Source: an uncultured Desulfovibrio sp. (GTDB lineage: Bacteria > Desulfobacterota > Desulfovibrionia > Desulfovibrionales > Desulfovibrionaceae). From it: a stretch of DNA of 64,000 nt. The position numbers and the translations under genes are program-made. This document shows positions 44,069 to 58,356 of this stretch, piece after piece. Each line of letters opens with the position of its first letter. Position 1 is the stretch's first letter. The notes beneath the pieces are model-generated. The model saw nothing but the letters and a program-made list of their open reading frames with translations, did no database searches and was not told the origin of the DNA. The DNA is taken from contig NZ_CALUWS010000003.1 in the NCBI RefSeq assembly GCF_944324525.1, forward strand, positions 52,479 to 116,478. The letters run 5' to 3'.

Positions 44069-45574
44069 CTAATCGATGGGATGGCCGGCCGCCCGGTATT
44101 CGTTGAGCTTGTTGCGCAGGGTCCGAACGGAGATGCCCAGCAGCTCGGCGGCCTGAGTCCGGTTGCCGGCCGTGGCTTCCAGGCCCTTGATGATCATAAG
44201 GCGCTCCATCTCGTGGAGCGGGATGACCGAGCCGGAAAAAGCGCCTGCGGCGGGAGCCTGTCCGCCAGAGGCGGGCGTGACGGGCGCGGACGGGAGCATG
44301 GCGGGTTCCGCCCCTTCCTGAGAGGCTACGTCGCTGCCGGGGGCAAGCGTTTCCCTCTCGGGCTGGGCGGCGGTTTCAGTCTCTTCCTCGAAGAGGGGCC
44401 AGCTGTCTTCTTCCAGCAGGAAGTGACAGGGCTCTATGGGCCGGCCGTTGGCCAGCAGAACGGCGCGTTCCATGAGGTTTTGCAGTTCGCGCACGTTGCC
44501 GGGAAAATCATAGGTGGAGAGCCAGTCTACGGCCGCTTCGGAAAGGGAGCTGGGCGGCAGCTGGTACTCCCGCACGTACATATCCATGAAAAAGCGGGCC
44601 AGCTCCAGCACGTCGTCGCCACGTTCCCGCAGCGAAGGCAGCCGCAAGGGGATGACGTTCAGACGGAAATAGAGGTCCTGCCGGAATTTCCCCTGTTTGA
44701 CCCAATCCTCGAGATTTCTGTTGGTGGTCGCAAGGACGCGAACATCCACATGGATGGTCTCCGTGCCGCCCACACGGTCGACCTCGCTTTCCTGAAGCAC
44801 GCGCAGGAGCTTGGCCTGCAGCGCCAGATCCATTTCGGAGATTTCGTCCAGCAGGATGGTGCCGCCGTCCGCCAGCTCGAACTTGCCCAGCTTGCGGGAA
44901 ATGGCCCCGGTAAACGCGCCCTTTTCGTGACCGAACAGTTCGCTCTCCAGCAGATGTTCCGGCAGGGCCGCGCAGTTGACCGCCACGAATGGGCCGCGTC
45001 GCTTGCTCATGGCATGCAGATAACGGGCGAACATTTCCTTACCGGTCCCGGATTCGCCGGAGATGAGCACCGTCGCCCGCGAACCGGCGACCTGACGCGC
45101 CAGCTTGAGCACGCGCGCGATAGCCGGATTATGCCCCACGATGCGCGGCCCGCTGCCGGGTTCGCCGTACTGCGGCTTGTGACCGCCCAACGTGCTGCTG
45201 GCCGGGACAGGCGCGGAACGCTGCGGGGCACGGGCCACGGCCTGTATGCGCTCCACGTCCAGCGGTTCCAGCCAGTAATCACGGGCCCCGAGGTGCATCA
45301 GGCGTTCGGCTTCCTGCGGGCTGCCCTTATCGGTGATGACGATGACCGGGGGAAACTGCGGATCGTCCGCGCCCACGGCCAGCAGATCCTCGACCTTGAA
45401 ACCCGGCAGGCTCGGACGGGCAAAGATGATGTCCGGCCCTGACTTGCGGATAAAGACCGAGGCTCCCTTGAGATTCTCCGCAATGCCCAGCTCGAAACCG
45501 GCATCGCGCAAGGGTGGAAAAATGGCCGTTATGGCCTGCGCTGGAGCAAGAAACAGCAAACGCCGCGTTGACAT
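44069..45574 (-). CDS. Sigma-54-dependent regulator with a receiver-like domain lacking the phospho-Asp
   Basis: A 501-aa protein. The N-terminal 120 residues look like a receiver fold, but the site that should hold the phosphoacceptor Asp is occupied by FARPSLPG. The AAA+ domain is complete: GESGTGKE (Walker A), the sigma-54 contact GAFTGA, and the Walker B region GGTILLDEISEM. A low-complexity linker is followed by a Fis-type HTH (GNRTQAAELLGISVRTLRNK). It activates RpoN promoters; targets are unknown. ATG at 45574 was chosen, since the longer reading needs a TTG. Confidence 0.85.
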   Translation of the reverse strand: MSTRRLLFLAPAQAITAIFPPLRDAGFELGIAENLKGASVFIRKSGPDIIFARPSLPGFKVEDLLAVGADDPQFPPVIVITDKGSPQEAERLMHLGARDYWLEPLDVERIQAVARAPQRSAPVPASSTLGGHKPQYGEPGSGPRIVGHNPAIARVLKLARQVAGSRATVLISGESGTGKEMFARYLHAMSKRRGPFVAVNCAALPEHLLESELFGHEKGAFTGAISRKLGKFELADGGTILLDEISEMDLALQAKLLRVLQESEVDRVGGTETIHVDVRVLATTNRNLEDWVKQGKFRQDLYFRLNVIPLRLPSLRERGDDVLELARFFMDMYVREYQLPPSSLSEAAVDWLSTYDFPGNVRELQNLMERAVLLANGRPIEPCHFLLEEDSWPLFEEETETAAQPERETLAPGSDVASQEGAEPAMLPSAPVTPASGGQAPAAGAFSGSVIPLHEMERLMIIKGLEATAGNRTQAAELLGISVRTLRNKLNEYRAAGHPID

Positions 45575-45668
45575 AACCAAGGGTATGTAACCCGTTGCGG
45601 CCTACTTTGCAACACGCCAGCCTTGCCCGGGGGTGACATTCCGGGAGGATTTCCGTACAAAAATCCGC

Positions 45669-46493
45669 ATGGAACAACAGCATCTTGAAACGCTCCTTTC
45701 CGCTGTGGCCCGGGGAGACATCAGTCCGTCCCTGGCTGTCCGGCAGCTTGCCCAGTCCACCCTTGAAGACAGTCTCAGCGGGCTTACCCTCGATACCCAG
45801 CGGGCCATGCGTACCGGCCTCGGCGAAGTGGTCTTTGCCCAGAGCAAGAGCAATGAGGCCCTGCTCGGCGCGGTGTCCGGCCTGCATCAGGACGGCAGCC
45901 CGGTGCTTGCCACGCGGGTCAGCCCGGAACAGGGGGAACTGCTGACGCAAAGCTTTCCCCAGGGCCGCTACTGGCCCATGACCCGCCTTTTCCTCTTGCC
46001 CCAGCGCCTGCCGGACGGGAGCAGCGCCGCCCCGCTGGAGCTTGGCCCCCCCTGGCCGCAGCAGGGGGACATCCTGGTCGTCACCGCCGGCGCCGCCGAC
46101 ATCCCCGTGGCGGCGGAAGCTTACGGCGCGCTCCGCTTCTGGGGCCGCAGCTGCGGCCTCATCACCGATGTGGGCGTTGCCGGCCTGCACCGCCTCACGC
46201 CGCATCTCCCGGCCCTGCGCGCCGCCCGCTGCGTCATCGCCGTGGCGGGCATGGAAGGGGCGCTGCCCTCCGTTCTGGCCGGATTGCTGCGCTGCCCCTT
46301 GCTGGCTGTCCCCACATCGGTAGGGTACGGCGTCGGCGCGGGCGGCAGGGCCGCTCTCTCCACCATGCTCTGTTCCTGCGTCCCGGGCGTGGCGGTGGTG
46401 AATATCGACAACGGTTTCGGCGCGGCCGCCTTTGCCGCCAAGATGGTGCAAGCGGCGAACGGCGCTGACGGTGACGCCCAGTCCGCCGGATAG
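45669..46493 (+). CDS. larB: LarB-like AIR carboxylase family protein
   Basis: A 274-aa protein. The opening LETLLSAVARGDISPSLAVR, then RAMRTGLGEVVFAQSKSNEALL, matches the LarB N-terminus, and VVTAGAADIPVAAEAYGAL and AVPTSVGYGVGAGGRAALS match the AIR-carboxylase-like core. LarB carboxylates nicotinate adenine dinucleotide for the nickel-pincer cofactor of lactate racemase. larC and larE are not next to it, so the role is inferred from the family. The ATG start was chosen over an upstream GTG because it fits the family N-terminus. Repeat A5 follows. Confidence 0.85.
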   Translation: MEQQHLETLLSAVARGDISPSLAVRQLAQSTLEDSLSGLTLDTQRAMRTGLGEVVFAQSKSNEALLGAVSGLHQDGSPVLATRVSPEQGELLTQSFPQGRYWPMTRLFLLPQRLPDGSSAAPLELGPPWPQQGDILVVTAGAADIPVAAEAYGALRFWGRSCGLITDVGVAGLHRLTPHLPALRAARCVIAVAGMEGALPSVLAGLLRCPLLAVPTSVGYGVGAGGRAALSTMLCSCVPGVAVVNIDNGFGAAAFAAKMVQAANGADGDAQSAG

Positions 46494-46697
46494 GCGCTTG
46501 GCTCACGCACCTTTCCGCCCCGACAGTCCGCCGGCTGCCGGGGCTTTTTTTGTCCTCTCCGCCGCACAGCTTCTTCCTGCTATATGGGGCAGCCCCTGCG
46601 CATCCCCGGCAAATGCCGGACCATCCCCACGTCTGACGCAAGCCAGAACCACCGCAGCCTCGTTCCTCTGTTTCTCCTGTTTCCTTGCTCTGCCTTA

Positions 46698-46957
46698 GGG
46701 CCCGGTAAGACTATTCGCTGTCTGTTTTGGGGGAAGGGGAACCCCTCGCTCTGCTGTCGATGCCCGTAAGGCTCCTGCGTCGCCTAACGGGCACGGCCCA
46801 AGGGCCGCCCGTCGGGTCGCTGCCGGCGCTGGAGGGGTTCCCCTTCCCCCCAAGCTCCCCATCCCTTCCCCAGCGCGCTTTTACCGTGAGGAGAGCCGAG
46901 GGCACGAGGCTCGCCGCCTCCCCAAAGAAAAGCGAAGTTTGTACAGTAATTTCGCTT
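46698..46957 (+). repeat. Family A repeat, copy A5
   Basis: It has the lead-in CCCGGTAAGACTATTCGCTG, the left arm (about 46727-46747), one 70-bp cassette (46748-46821, diverged), the right arm 46832-46853, and the conserved AGCGCGCTTTTACCG tail. The tail runs straight into copy B6. Confidence 0.8.
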
Positions 46958-47081
46958 AGATGCTGCTTTTTCAAACACACGGCCTGTCGTTTCGCGGAAA
47001 AAATGCGTTTTCTCGCCGGGTTTGGGCCGGACGGCGCTGGCTCCGCCTCGCATTGTGCCTTTTTCAAGGAAAATCCGCTCT
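46958..47081 (+). repeat. Family B repeat, copy B6
   Basis: It starts AGATGCTGCTTTTTCAAACA and ends AAAATCCGCTCT, with the blocks GTCGTTTCGCGGAAAAAATG and ACGGCGCTGGCTCCGCCTCG. It replaces the far tail of A5, as if inserted into it. Confidence 0.65.
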
Positions 47082-47850
47082 CACGCCGCCTGCCTCCAGT
47101 AACCTTTACTCCGGCTGCTCTCTGATCCGGCAGCTCCACGGTACATTACGCACAGAGCGCTGTTTAAAATAACTCTTTGTATTTTAGCATATTATGATAC
47201 TTACTCACAGTATGCTCCTGCTCTTTTCAAGAGGTTTGCCGGGCTGTTGAACCAAGACGGTCAATCTCGCCCGCCGCTGCGGTTCCTCAACAGGCAGGAA
47301 TCCCCTCCTGATTCCCTTCCCGCCGGAAATACGCATATTTTTGCTAATAATATCAAACAACTTGCTCTCTTGCACACAAAACTACCGCATAGTTACGCAC
47401 AGCACGGAAGACTATCCGCTTGAGGAAGTGAGCACAGCGGATCTCCCCCTCTGTGCCGTGCATGGCCAGCAAAGGGCATCTTTTGTTTTTCTCCTAAAAA
47501 TCATTGTTTATTCAAGATATTATGACACTTATCCGCAAAACTGACACCGTATTTTTCACAAAGGAAACACAAAGGCATATCTTTTCTCCATCCATAGAGT
47601 AATCAAAAAAAATATTGTAAAAATAATATGTTATATCATAATTCACAAAATCTTCCCGTCTATTCTCCCAAAAAAGCACACAAAAGGAACAGTAGCGAGG
47701 CTCCATACGAACCCCGACATGGAAAGGCCGTCCGCCTACATAAAAAAGACGTTGGAACAAAGAAAAAGGGGAGAGAGGGGGCCTCTCTTCCTGGGATAGG
47801 GCATCATCACCCATTTTAGACGGGGGAGAGCCCCACATGAACCTGTACCC

Positions 47851-47995
47851 AGAGCGTTTTGCTTTTGAAAAAGGCAAAACGCGAGACGGCGGTACGGCGC
47901 CGCCCGTCCCAAACCAAGCGGGAACATCGTGTTTTCCCCGCGAAACGAGAGGGCACGTGGTCGGAAACGCACAGTGTTTCCAACGAAAAAGGCTC
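47851..47995 (-). repeat. Family B repeat, copy B7
   Basis: A 145-bp copy in the same orientation as B4, with AGAGCGTTTTGCTTTTGAAA at the start, GCGAGACGGCGGTACGGCGC, and AACGAAAAAGGCTC at the end. Confidence 0.8.
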
Positions 47996-48070
47996 ATGAA
48001 GGGGGAACATGCCGTCCAGTCGCTCGGACAGCACGGACGCATGTTCCTTCTCGCGGCAAATCATCTGCCG

Positions 48071-48583
48071 TCACAACGTAACAGGCAGCGTATACTCATC
48101 CTCTATCCACACATAGGGATAGCCATATGTGTCGCACATATCCTTGTATCTGGCATTTTCTTCAATAAGATATGCCAGCGTGCATGATCCATCCTCGATG
48201 CGCTGCTCGATGACATTTTCATACTGCTGTATGCGTGAGAAATTTTTTTCGATATATCCCCTGCTCATGACAAGGCAGATGAATCGTATCTCACGGCTAT
48301 ATGCCGCATCAAAAGCATCTTTCCAGTCAGGGGGTATATAGCCTCCTTCAATAATGAGATTCTGCCCGTTTTCAACAGCGGTCTTTATCATCTCGCGGAC
48401 GATGGGCCAGAGGAAGGCTTCCAGTTCCTTGTCGTCAGAGGGCGTGAGCGACGTATGCCCGCTCCGTATCAGGCCCATTTTCATATGATCGATGGACAGG
48501 TACGGATAATGATATTTTTCCAGAAGCTTTTGCGCCAGCAGGGTCTTCCCCGTATGCGTAGCGCCTGTGATGATGACTACCAT
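48071..48583 (-). CDS. P-loop kinase-like ATP-binding protein
   Basis: A 170-aa cytoplasmic protein with a Walker A loop (IITGATHTGKTLLAQKLL, residues 4-21) and a nucleotide kinase-like layout including LIIEGGYIPP. It resembles small P-loop proteins of Firmicutes annotated as adenylate kinase-like or 2-phosphoglycerate kinase-like. It has a lower GC content than its neighbours, which suggests transfer. Substrate unknown; the short length leaves no room for extra domains. Confidence 0.7.
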   Translation of the reverse strand: MVVIITGATHTGKTLLAQKLLEKYHYPYLSIDHMKMGLIRSGHTSLTPSDDKELEAFLWPIVREMIKTAVENGQNLIIEGGYIPPDWKDAFDAAYSREIRFICLVMSRGYIEKNFSRIQQYENVIEQRIEDGSCTLAYLIEENARYKDMCDTYGYPYVWIEDEYTLPVTL

Positions 48584-48615
48584 CCCGTTTTCTTCCTCAC
48601 TGTGTTCCGGGCAGC

Positions 48616-48646
48616 AAAAAACGGCACCTCATCGCTGAGGCGCCGT
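48616..48646 (-). terminator. Rho-independent terminator for the small leftward gene
   Basis: Read on the minus strand, ACGGCGCCTCA and TGAGGTGCCGT form a stem with one mismatch and a 4-base loop, followed by five T. It lies 61 bases after the stop at 48708, so it separates that gene from the P-loop gene. Confidence 0.8.
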
Positions 48647-48707
48647 CCTGTTTGCCTGCCGCATCCCCGCGTCTGCTGCGGGACAGGGACTCCGTTTGCC
48701 GTCCCGT

Positions 48708-48932
48708 CTACAGCACGACATTGATGACTGAGCCCGAACCTTCCATGCTGGCCGCGATGGCCAGCCAGTCCGGCCCCAGAAAAAAGGAACTGTCGGACCG
48801 CACGGCCAGCGGACTGCTTGCGGCCACCGGGTCGGACGCCCTCTCGGGAGCCCCGCTGACCACCAGGATCTGCCCGCCGACCACGCGCTGCCACACGCCG
48901 CTCAACTGCTTCACAGGATCCACAAGCAACAT
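48708..48932 (-). CDS. Small protein of unknown function
   Basis: A 74-aa protein starting MLLVDPVKQLSGVWQRVVGG. GCGGGAGGGAATC before the ATG is a strong ribosome binding site, and its own terminator supports a real gene. No family recognised; no signal or membrane segment is clear. Confidence 0.6.
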   Translation of the reverse strand: MLLVDPVKQLSGVWQRVVGGQILVVSGAPERASDPVAASSPLAVRSDSSFFLGPDWLAIAASMEGSGSVINVVL

Positions 48933-48998
48933 GATTCCCTCCCGCAAAAAAAGCTGCTCTCAGGCATCGCACGGCAGTTCCTGACGGAAACGCGCGTG

Positions 48999-50495
48999 TC
49001 AGCGCTGCCGGCGACGCCTGCTCTTCGTATCATCCTCCGCCTTGTCTTCTCCCTCTTCCCGAACGCCGGGCGAGGAGGCAGGCGCAAGGCTGACGATGCT
49101 GTCCACCGTATAGTCGGACAGGCTTTTCTCCCCATTGAGATAGGCGCTCTCCAGCTTCATGATCTCGTTGAAGCGCTTCATGCCTCCCTTGGAAACAGGC
49201 TTGCCGCGCGGATTGATGGCCTTGACCGGATTGATGAACTTGCCGTTCTGCTTGAGCCGGAAGTCCAGATGCGGGCCCGTGGAGAGCCCCGTACTGCCCA
49301 CGAAACCGATGACCTGGCCCTGACGGACGCGCTGGCCTTTTTTCAGGCCCCGCGCATAGCCGGAAAGATGGGCATACCATGATTCCAGCCCGGCTTCGTG
49401 TTTGAGGATGATCTGATTGCCGTAGCCGCCGGCCCAGCCGCGCTTGATGACCACGCCGTCCCCCACCGCCTTGACGGGCGTCCCTGTGGGAGCGCCGTAG
49501 TCCACGCCAAGATGCGGACGGCTGTAACCCAGAACAGGGTGCTTGCGGTTATGGCTGAAGCGCGAGGTGATGCGCGTGAAGGACAGAGGAGCCTGCAAGA
49601 GGGTCTTGCGCAGGTTCTCGCCCTTTCGGTTGTAGTACTGCGGACGTTCCTTGCCGTCCTTGAAGTAGAAGGCCTCGAAGGTCTTGCCCTGATTGGTGAA
49701 CGTGGCGGCAAGGATGCGCCCGTAGCCCTTGTATTCGCCGTCGCGATACCGCTTCTCCACAAGGACGCTGAAGCTGTCGCCGGGCTGCAGGTCGCGGATG
49801 AAGTTGATCTCCGAACCGAAGAGCTCGGCCAGCAGGATGGCGATCTGCGGGCCTTCCCCCATATCGGCCACGGCCTGGAAAAGATTGTCCTGGATATCGG
49901 CCTTGATGGTCTCCAGCAGGATCACATATTCGATGCGCTCCACGCGGGCGACGGGATCTTCCATGCCTTCCACCACAAGGCGGCTGTTCCCGTCGATCTC
50001 GTATTCAAAGCGTTTGACGCGCCCGGTGGCGTTGTCGGTCACCACCACATAGGGTTGTCCGGCACGAAACGCCCGCAGGGAAAAGACCTCTTTGACGGCA
50101 TTGGCGTATTCAAAAGATCCTTCCGTACTGACGCTTTCCAGCACGGTGCTGAGGGTATCCCCCTTTTCCACGGTGCCGTGCTTGACGGCCTCTCCGGCGG
50201 GAGGCTCGGCTTCCGTGCGTGCCTCGGGAGCCAGCAGAGGATCCTTGGCATCTCCTCCGGCCACGGTTTCAGGATCAGGGAGAGTTTCCCCCCCGGCGGA
50301 GGGCTTTTTCCCCTCCTGTTCCGCTTCCGGCGCGACGGGCGTCCCCGAGGAGGCCGTCCCCGTTTCCTGCCGGAGCGGTTCAGGAGCCTGCGAGGGCGGA
50401 CGCTGCTCCTGCCCGCCGGAAATACCAAGCTGCACCGCACTGACAATGCCGATGAACACCAGCAGGACGACCAGGATGAACCAGATACGTTTCAT
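48999..50495 (-). CDS. Membrane-anchored M23 peptidoglycan endopeptidase (MepM/YebA-like)
   Basis: A 498-aa cell-wall hydrolase. One N-terminal membrane helix (IWFILVVLLVFIGIVSAV) is followed by a low-complexity Glu/Pro/Ala region, a LysM/OapA-like domain (about 125-200, VEKGDTLSTVLESV), and the M23 domain at about 330-440 (RPHLGVDYGAPTGTPV, WYAHLSGYARGLKKGQ). The usual HxH zinc/catalytic motif is GPHLDFRL, with Asp in the last position, a variant known in some active members. The C-terminal tail is charged and ends SRRRRQR. Start placed at the ATG at 50495. Confidence 0.88.
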   Translation of the reverse strand: MKRIWFILVVLLVFIGIVSAVQLGISGGQEQRPPSQAPEPLRQETGTASSGTPVAPEAEQEGKKPSAGGETLPDPETVAGGDAKDPLLAPEARTEAEPPAGEAVKHGTVEKGDTLSTVLESVSTEGSFEYANAVKEVFSLRAFRAGQPYVVVTDNATGRVKRFEYEIDGNSRLVVEGMEDPVARVERIEYVILLETIKADIQDNLFQAVADMGEGPQIAILLAELFGSEINFIRDLQPGDSFSVLVEKRYRDGEYKGYGRILAATFTNQGKTFEAFYFKDGKERPQYYNRKGENLRKTLLQAPLSFTRITSRFSHNRKHPVLGYSRPHLGVDYGAPTGTPVKAVGDGVVIKRGWAGGYGNQIILKHEAGLESWYAHLSGYARGLKKGQRVRQGQVIGFVGSTGLSTGPHLDFRLKQNGKFINPVKAINPRGKPVSKGGMKRFNEIMKLESAYLNGEKSLSDYTVDSIVSLAPASSPGVREEGEDKAEDDTKSRRRRQR

Positions 50496-50637
50496 ATAAT
50501 TTTCCGTTATCTCTCCCGACGCAACATATACCCCGCCGCCATATTTCTGTCCAGCTTTCCCGGGCTGTCCCGCTTTTCCCGCCCGACGTCCGCTTTTCCC
50601 CTTTTGCCGCAGGCGGGCTCCGGCCGTGGGAGGGGGC

Positions 50638-50676
50638 TTTTCCACACTTGTTTCAACGGGAAAAATCGCCTATATT
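50638..50676 (+). promoter_or_regulatory. dnaA promoter with an adjacent DnaA-box-like site
   Basis: TTTTCCACA (50638-50646) is one base from the DnaA box TTATCCACA. Directly after it are TTGTTT (50648-50653), a 17-base spacer and TATATT (50671-50676). Position next to the dnaA start suggests autoregulation and supports the origin here. Confidence 0.6.
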
Positions 50677-50718
50677 CTTCCTTTGCTTCGCGCGGAATCG
50701 CGCGGTCGGGAAAGCACC

Positions 50719-52041
50719 TTGAGCAACAGGCACACACCACCTTCCCCCTCAGACCTGCTGCGCCGCACGGACGAGGCGCTGGAGCGCAGTCTCCCGCATG
50801 TGCCGCGTCCCTGGCTGCACGGTCTCGACGTGCTGGAAGATGGCGGAACGGTGGAGATCATTTTTCCGCATGCCCTGTATGAGCGCTTCTTTTCCCCGTA
50901 CCGCCAGGTCTTCGAGACGGCGCTCCGGCAATGCCTCCCGCCGGGAACGTCTGTGCGCTACCGTACGGCCGCCATTTCCCGCCCGCGGAGGGATGCCCGC
51001 GGGAACGTCCCGCCGGAACAGCCGGGAAGCGTCCCGCCGGCCGCAGGAGCGCTGCCGCCCCTGCCCGATCCGCACAAGACGCTGGATGATTTTCTCTGCA
51101 ACGCCAAGAACGCCTTTCCGCTGGAAGCCATGCGGCGCATTGCCCGCCATGCGCCCGGAGCCATTTTTCAGCCGCTGCTCCTCTACGGGGCAAGCGGCAC
51201 GGGCAAAAGCCATCTGCTCTCGGCCGTGGGCGCCGGTTATGCCCGGCAGGGCCTGCGTGTGCTGGCGCTGCCGGCGGCGCGCTTCTGCCGTCAGGCGGAT
51301 GGCTGGGCACGTTTGCCGGAACGCTTCTGGCAGATGGTCGATGTGCTCATGCTGGACGATCTTCAGGAGATCATCGGGCAGGAACAGTGTCAGGGCTACC
51401 TTGTCTCCCTGCTGGATCACTGCCCGCCGCAGCGGCAGGCCATCTTTGCTCTGACCGGCACGGCCCAGACCTTCAAGCGGCTGCAAAGCCGGCTGGTCGG
51501 CCGGCTGGAAAGCGGACTGGTGACGGAGCTGCTGGAACCGGATCTGGAGATCCGCCTGCGCTACCTGCAGGAGATCTGCCGTCAGCGGCAGCTGCCGCTT
51601 TCGCGCGAGGAACAGCTTTTTCTGGCCCGACGCTGCCGGCAGTTCCGGCTGCTGCAGGGCATGCTGCTCAAGGCGGCCGCCTTTGCCGAGATGCGGCAGG
51701 GCAGTCTGAGCAGGGAAGATATTGAAAATATCGCCCGTACCGGCGGCACGGAACCGGCCATCGGTCATCGGGAGATCGTGGAAGAGATCTGCCGCCTCTA
51801 TGCGCTGCGCCCCGAGGAAGTGCTCGGCAACGGCAGACGCCCGCAACTTGTGCTGGCCCGGCAGATCGCCATGTACGTCTGCCGCCGCCGTCTGGGCCTC
51901 TCCTATCCCGAACTGGGGCGCATGTTCGGTGGGCGCGATCATAGTACGGTCGTCCATGCCGTGAAAAAGATTAAACAAATGCTGGAAAGTAACAAAGATG
52001 TGCAGAACGTGGTCGCCGCCCTGGAAAAAAGCGCGCCATGA
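50719..52041 (+). CDS. dnaA: Chromosomal replication initiator DnaA (divergent)
   Basis: A 440-aa AAA+ initiator. Domain I is about residues 10-70 and a Pro-rich linker lies at about 85-115. The AAA+ domain has Walker A LLLYGASGTGKSHLL and Walker B VLMLDDLQEI; both differ from the usual GxxGxGKTHL and DDIQ(F). Domain IV carries the signature GGRDHSTVVHAVKKI, which contacts DnaA boxes. Neighbours dnaN, gyrB and gyrA confirm the identity. The TTG at 50719 fits the promoter at 50648-50676; an upstream GTG at 50626 would lie before that promoter. It may be the first gene of the replichore. Confidence 0.9.
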   Translation: MSNRHTPPSPSDLLRRTDEALERSLPHVPRPWLHGLDVLEDGGTVEIIFPHALYERFFSPYRQVFETALRQCLPPGTSVRYRTAAISRPRRDARGNVPPEQPGSVPPAAGALPPLPDPHKTLDDFLCNAKNAFPLEAMRRIARHAPGAIFQPLLLYGASGTGKSHLLSAVGAGYARQGLRVLALPAARFCRQADGWARLPERFWQMVDVLMLDDLQEIIGQEQCQGYLVSLLDHCPPQRQAIFALTGTAQTFKRLQSRLVGRLESGLVTELLEPDLEIRLRYLQEICRQRQLPLSREEQLFLARRCRQFRLLQGMLLKAAAFAEMRQGSLSREDIENIARTGGTEPAIGHREIVEEICRLYALRPEEVLGNGRRPQLVLARQIAMYVCRRRLGLSYPELGRMFGGRDHSTVVHAVKKIKQMLESNKDVQNVVAALEKSAP

Positions 52042-52188
52042 GGAACATGCTCCCCGGACACGGAACGGAAAACGTGCCTGACGTTCCCGGGAAGCGCCTG
52101 CCGATGTCGAAAATATTTCAAGACATCTCCGCAGGTTATGCTAGTTGGCAACAAAACGTGATTGCCTATTACCACGAGGATTTCTTGT

Positions 52189-55742
<3,554 letters not shown>

Positions 55743-55782
55743 CTGGCGGGGGCCTCCCTGCTACCCAAGCAACGAGGAAAAC

Positions 55783-58355
<2,573 letters not shown>

Positions 58356-58356
<1 letters not shown>

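Larger units (their letters stand above)
46494..48070. other. 1.58-kb gene-free stretch with repeats
   Basis: Nothing here looks like a gene. It contains A5, B6 and B7 (listed separately) and between them, at 47082-47850, a more AT-rich part with four 9-mers one base away from the DnaA box TTATNCACA: TTACGCACA (47146-47154 and 47393-47401), TTACTCACA (47201-47209) and TTATCCGCA (47529-47537). Short open frames in this area are explained by the repeats. Confidence 0.6.

Noticed and set aside
46727-47125. Open frames within repeats A5 and B6
   Set aside because: They lie inside repeat sequence, and similar frames appear in every copy because the repeats are conserved.
48100-48112. CTATCCACA as a DnaA box
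   Set aside because: It lies inside the coding sequence of the P-loop gene and is alone there, so chance is likely.
47837-48187. A 116-codon frame overlapping repeat B7 and the antisense of the P-loop gene
   Set aside because: Half of it is repeat sequence and half is antisense to a real gene.
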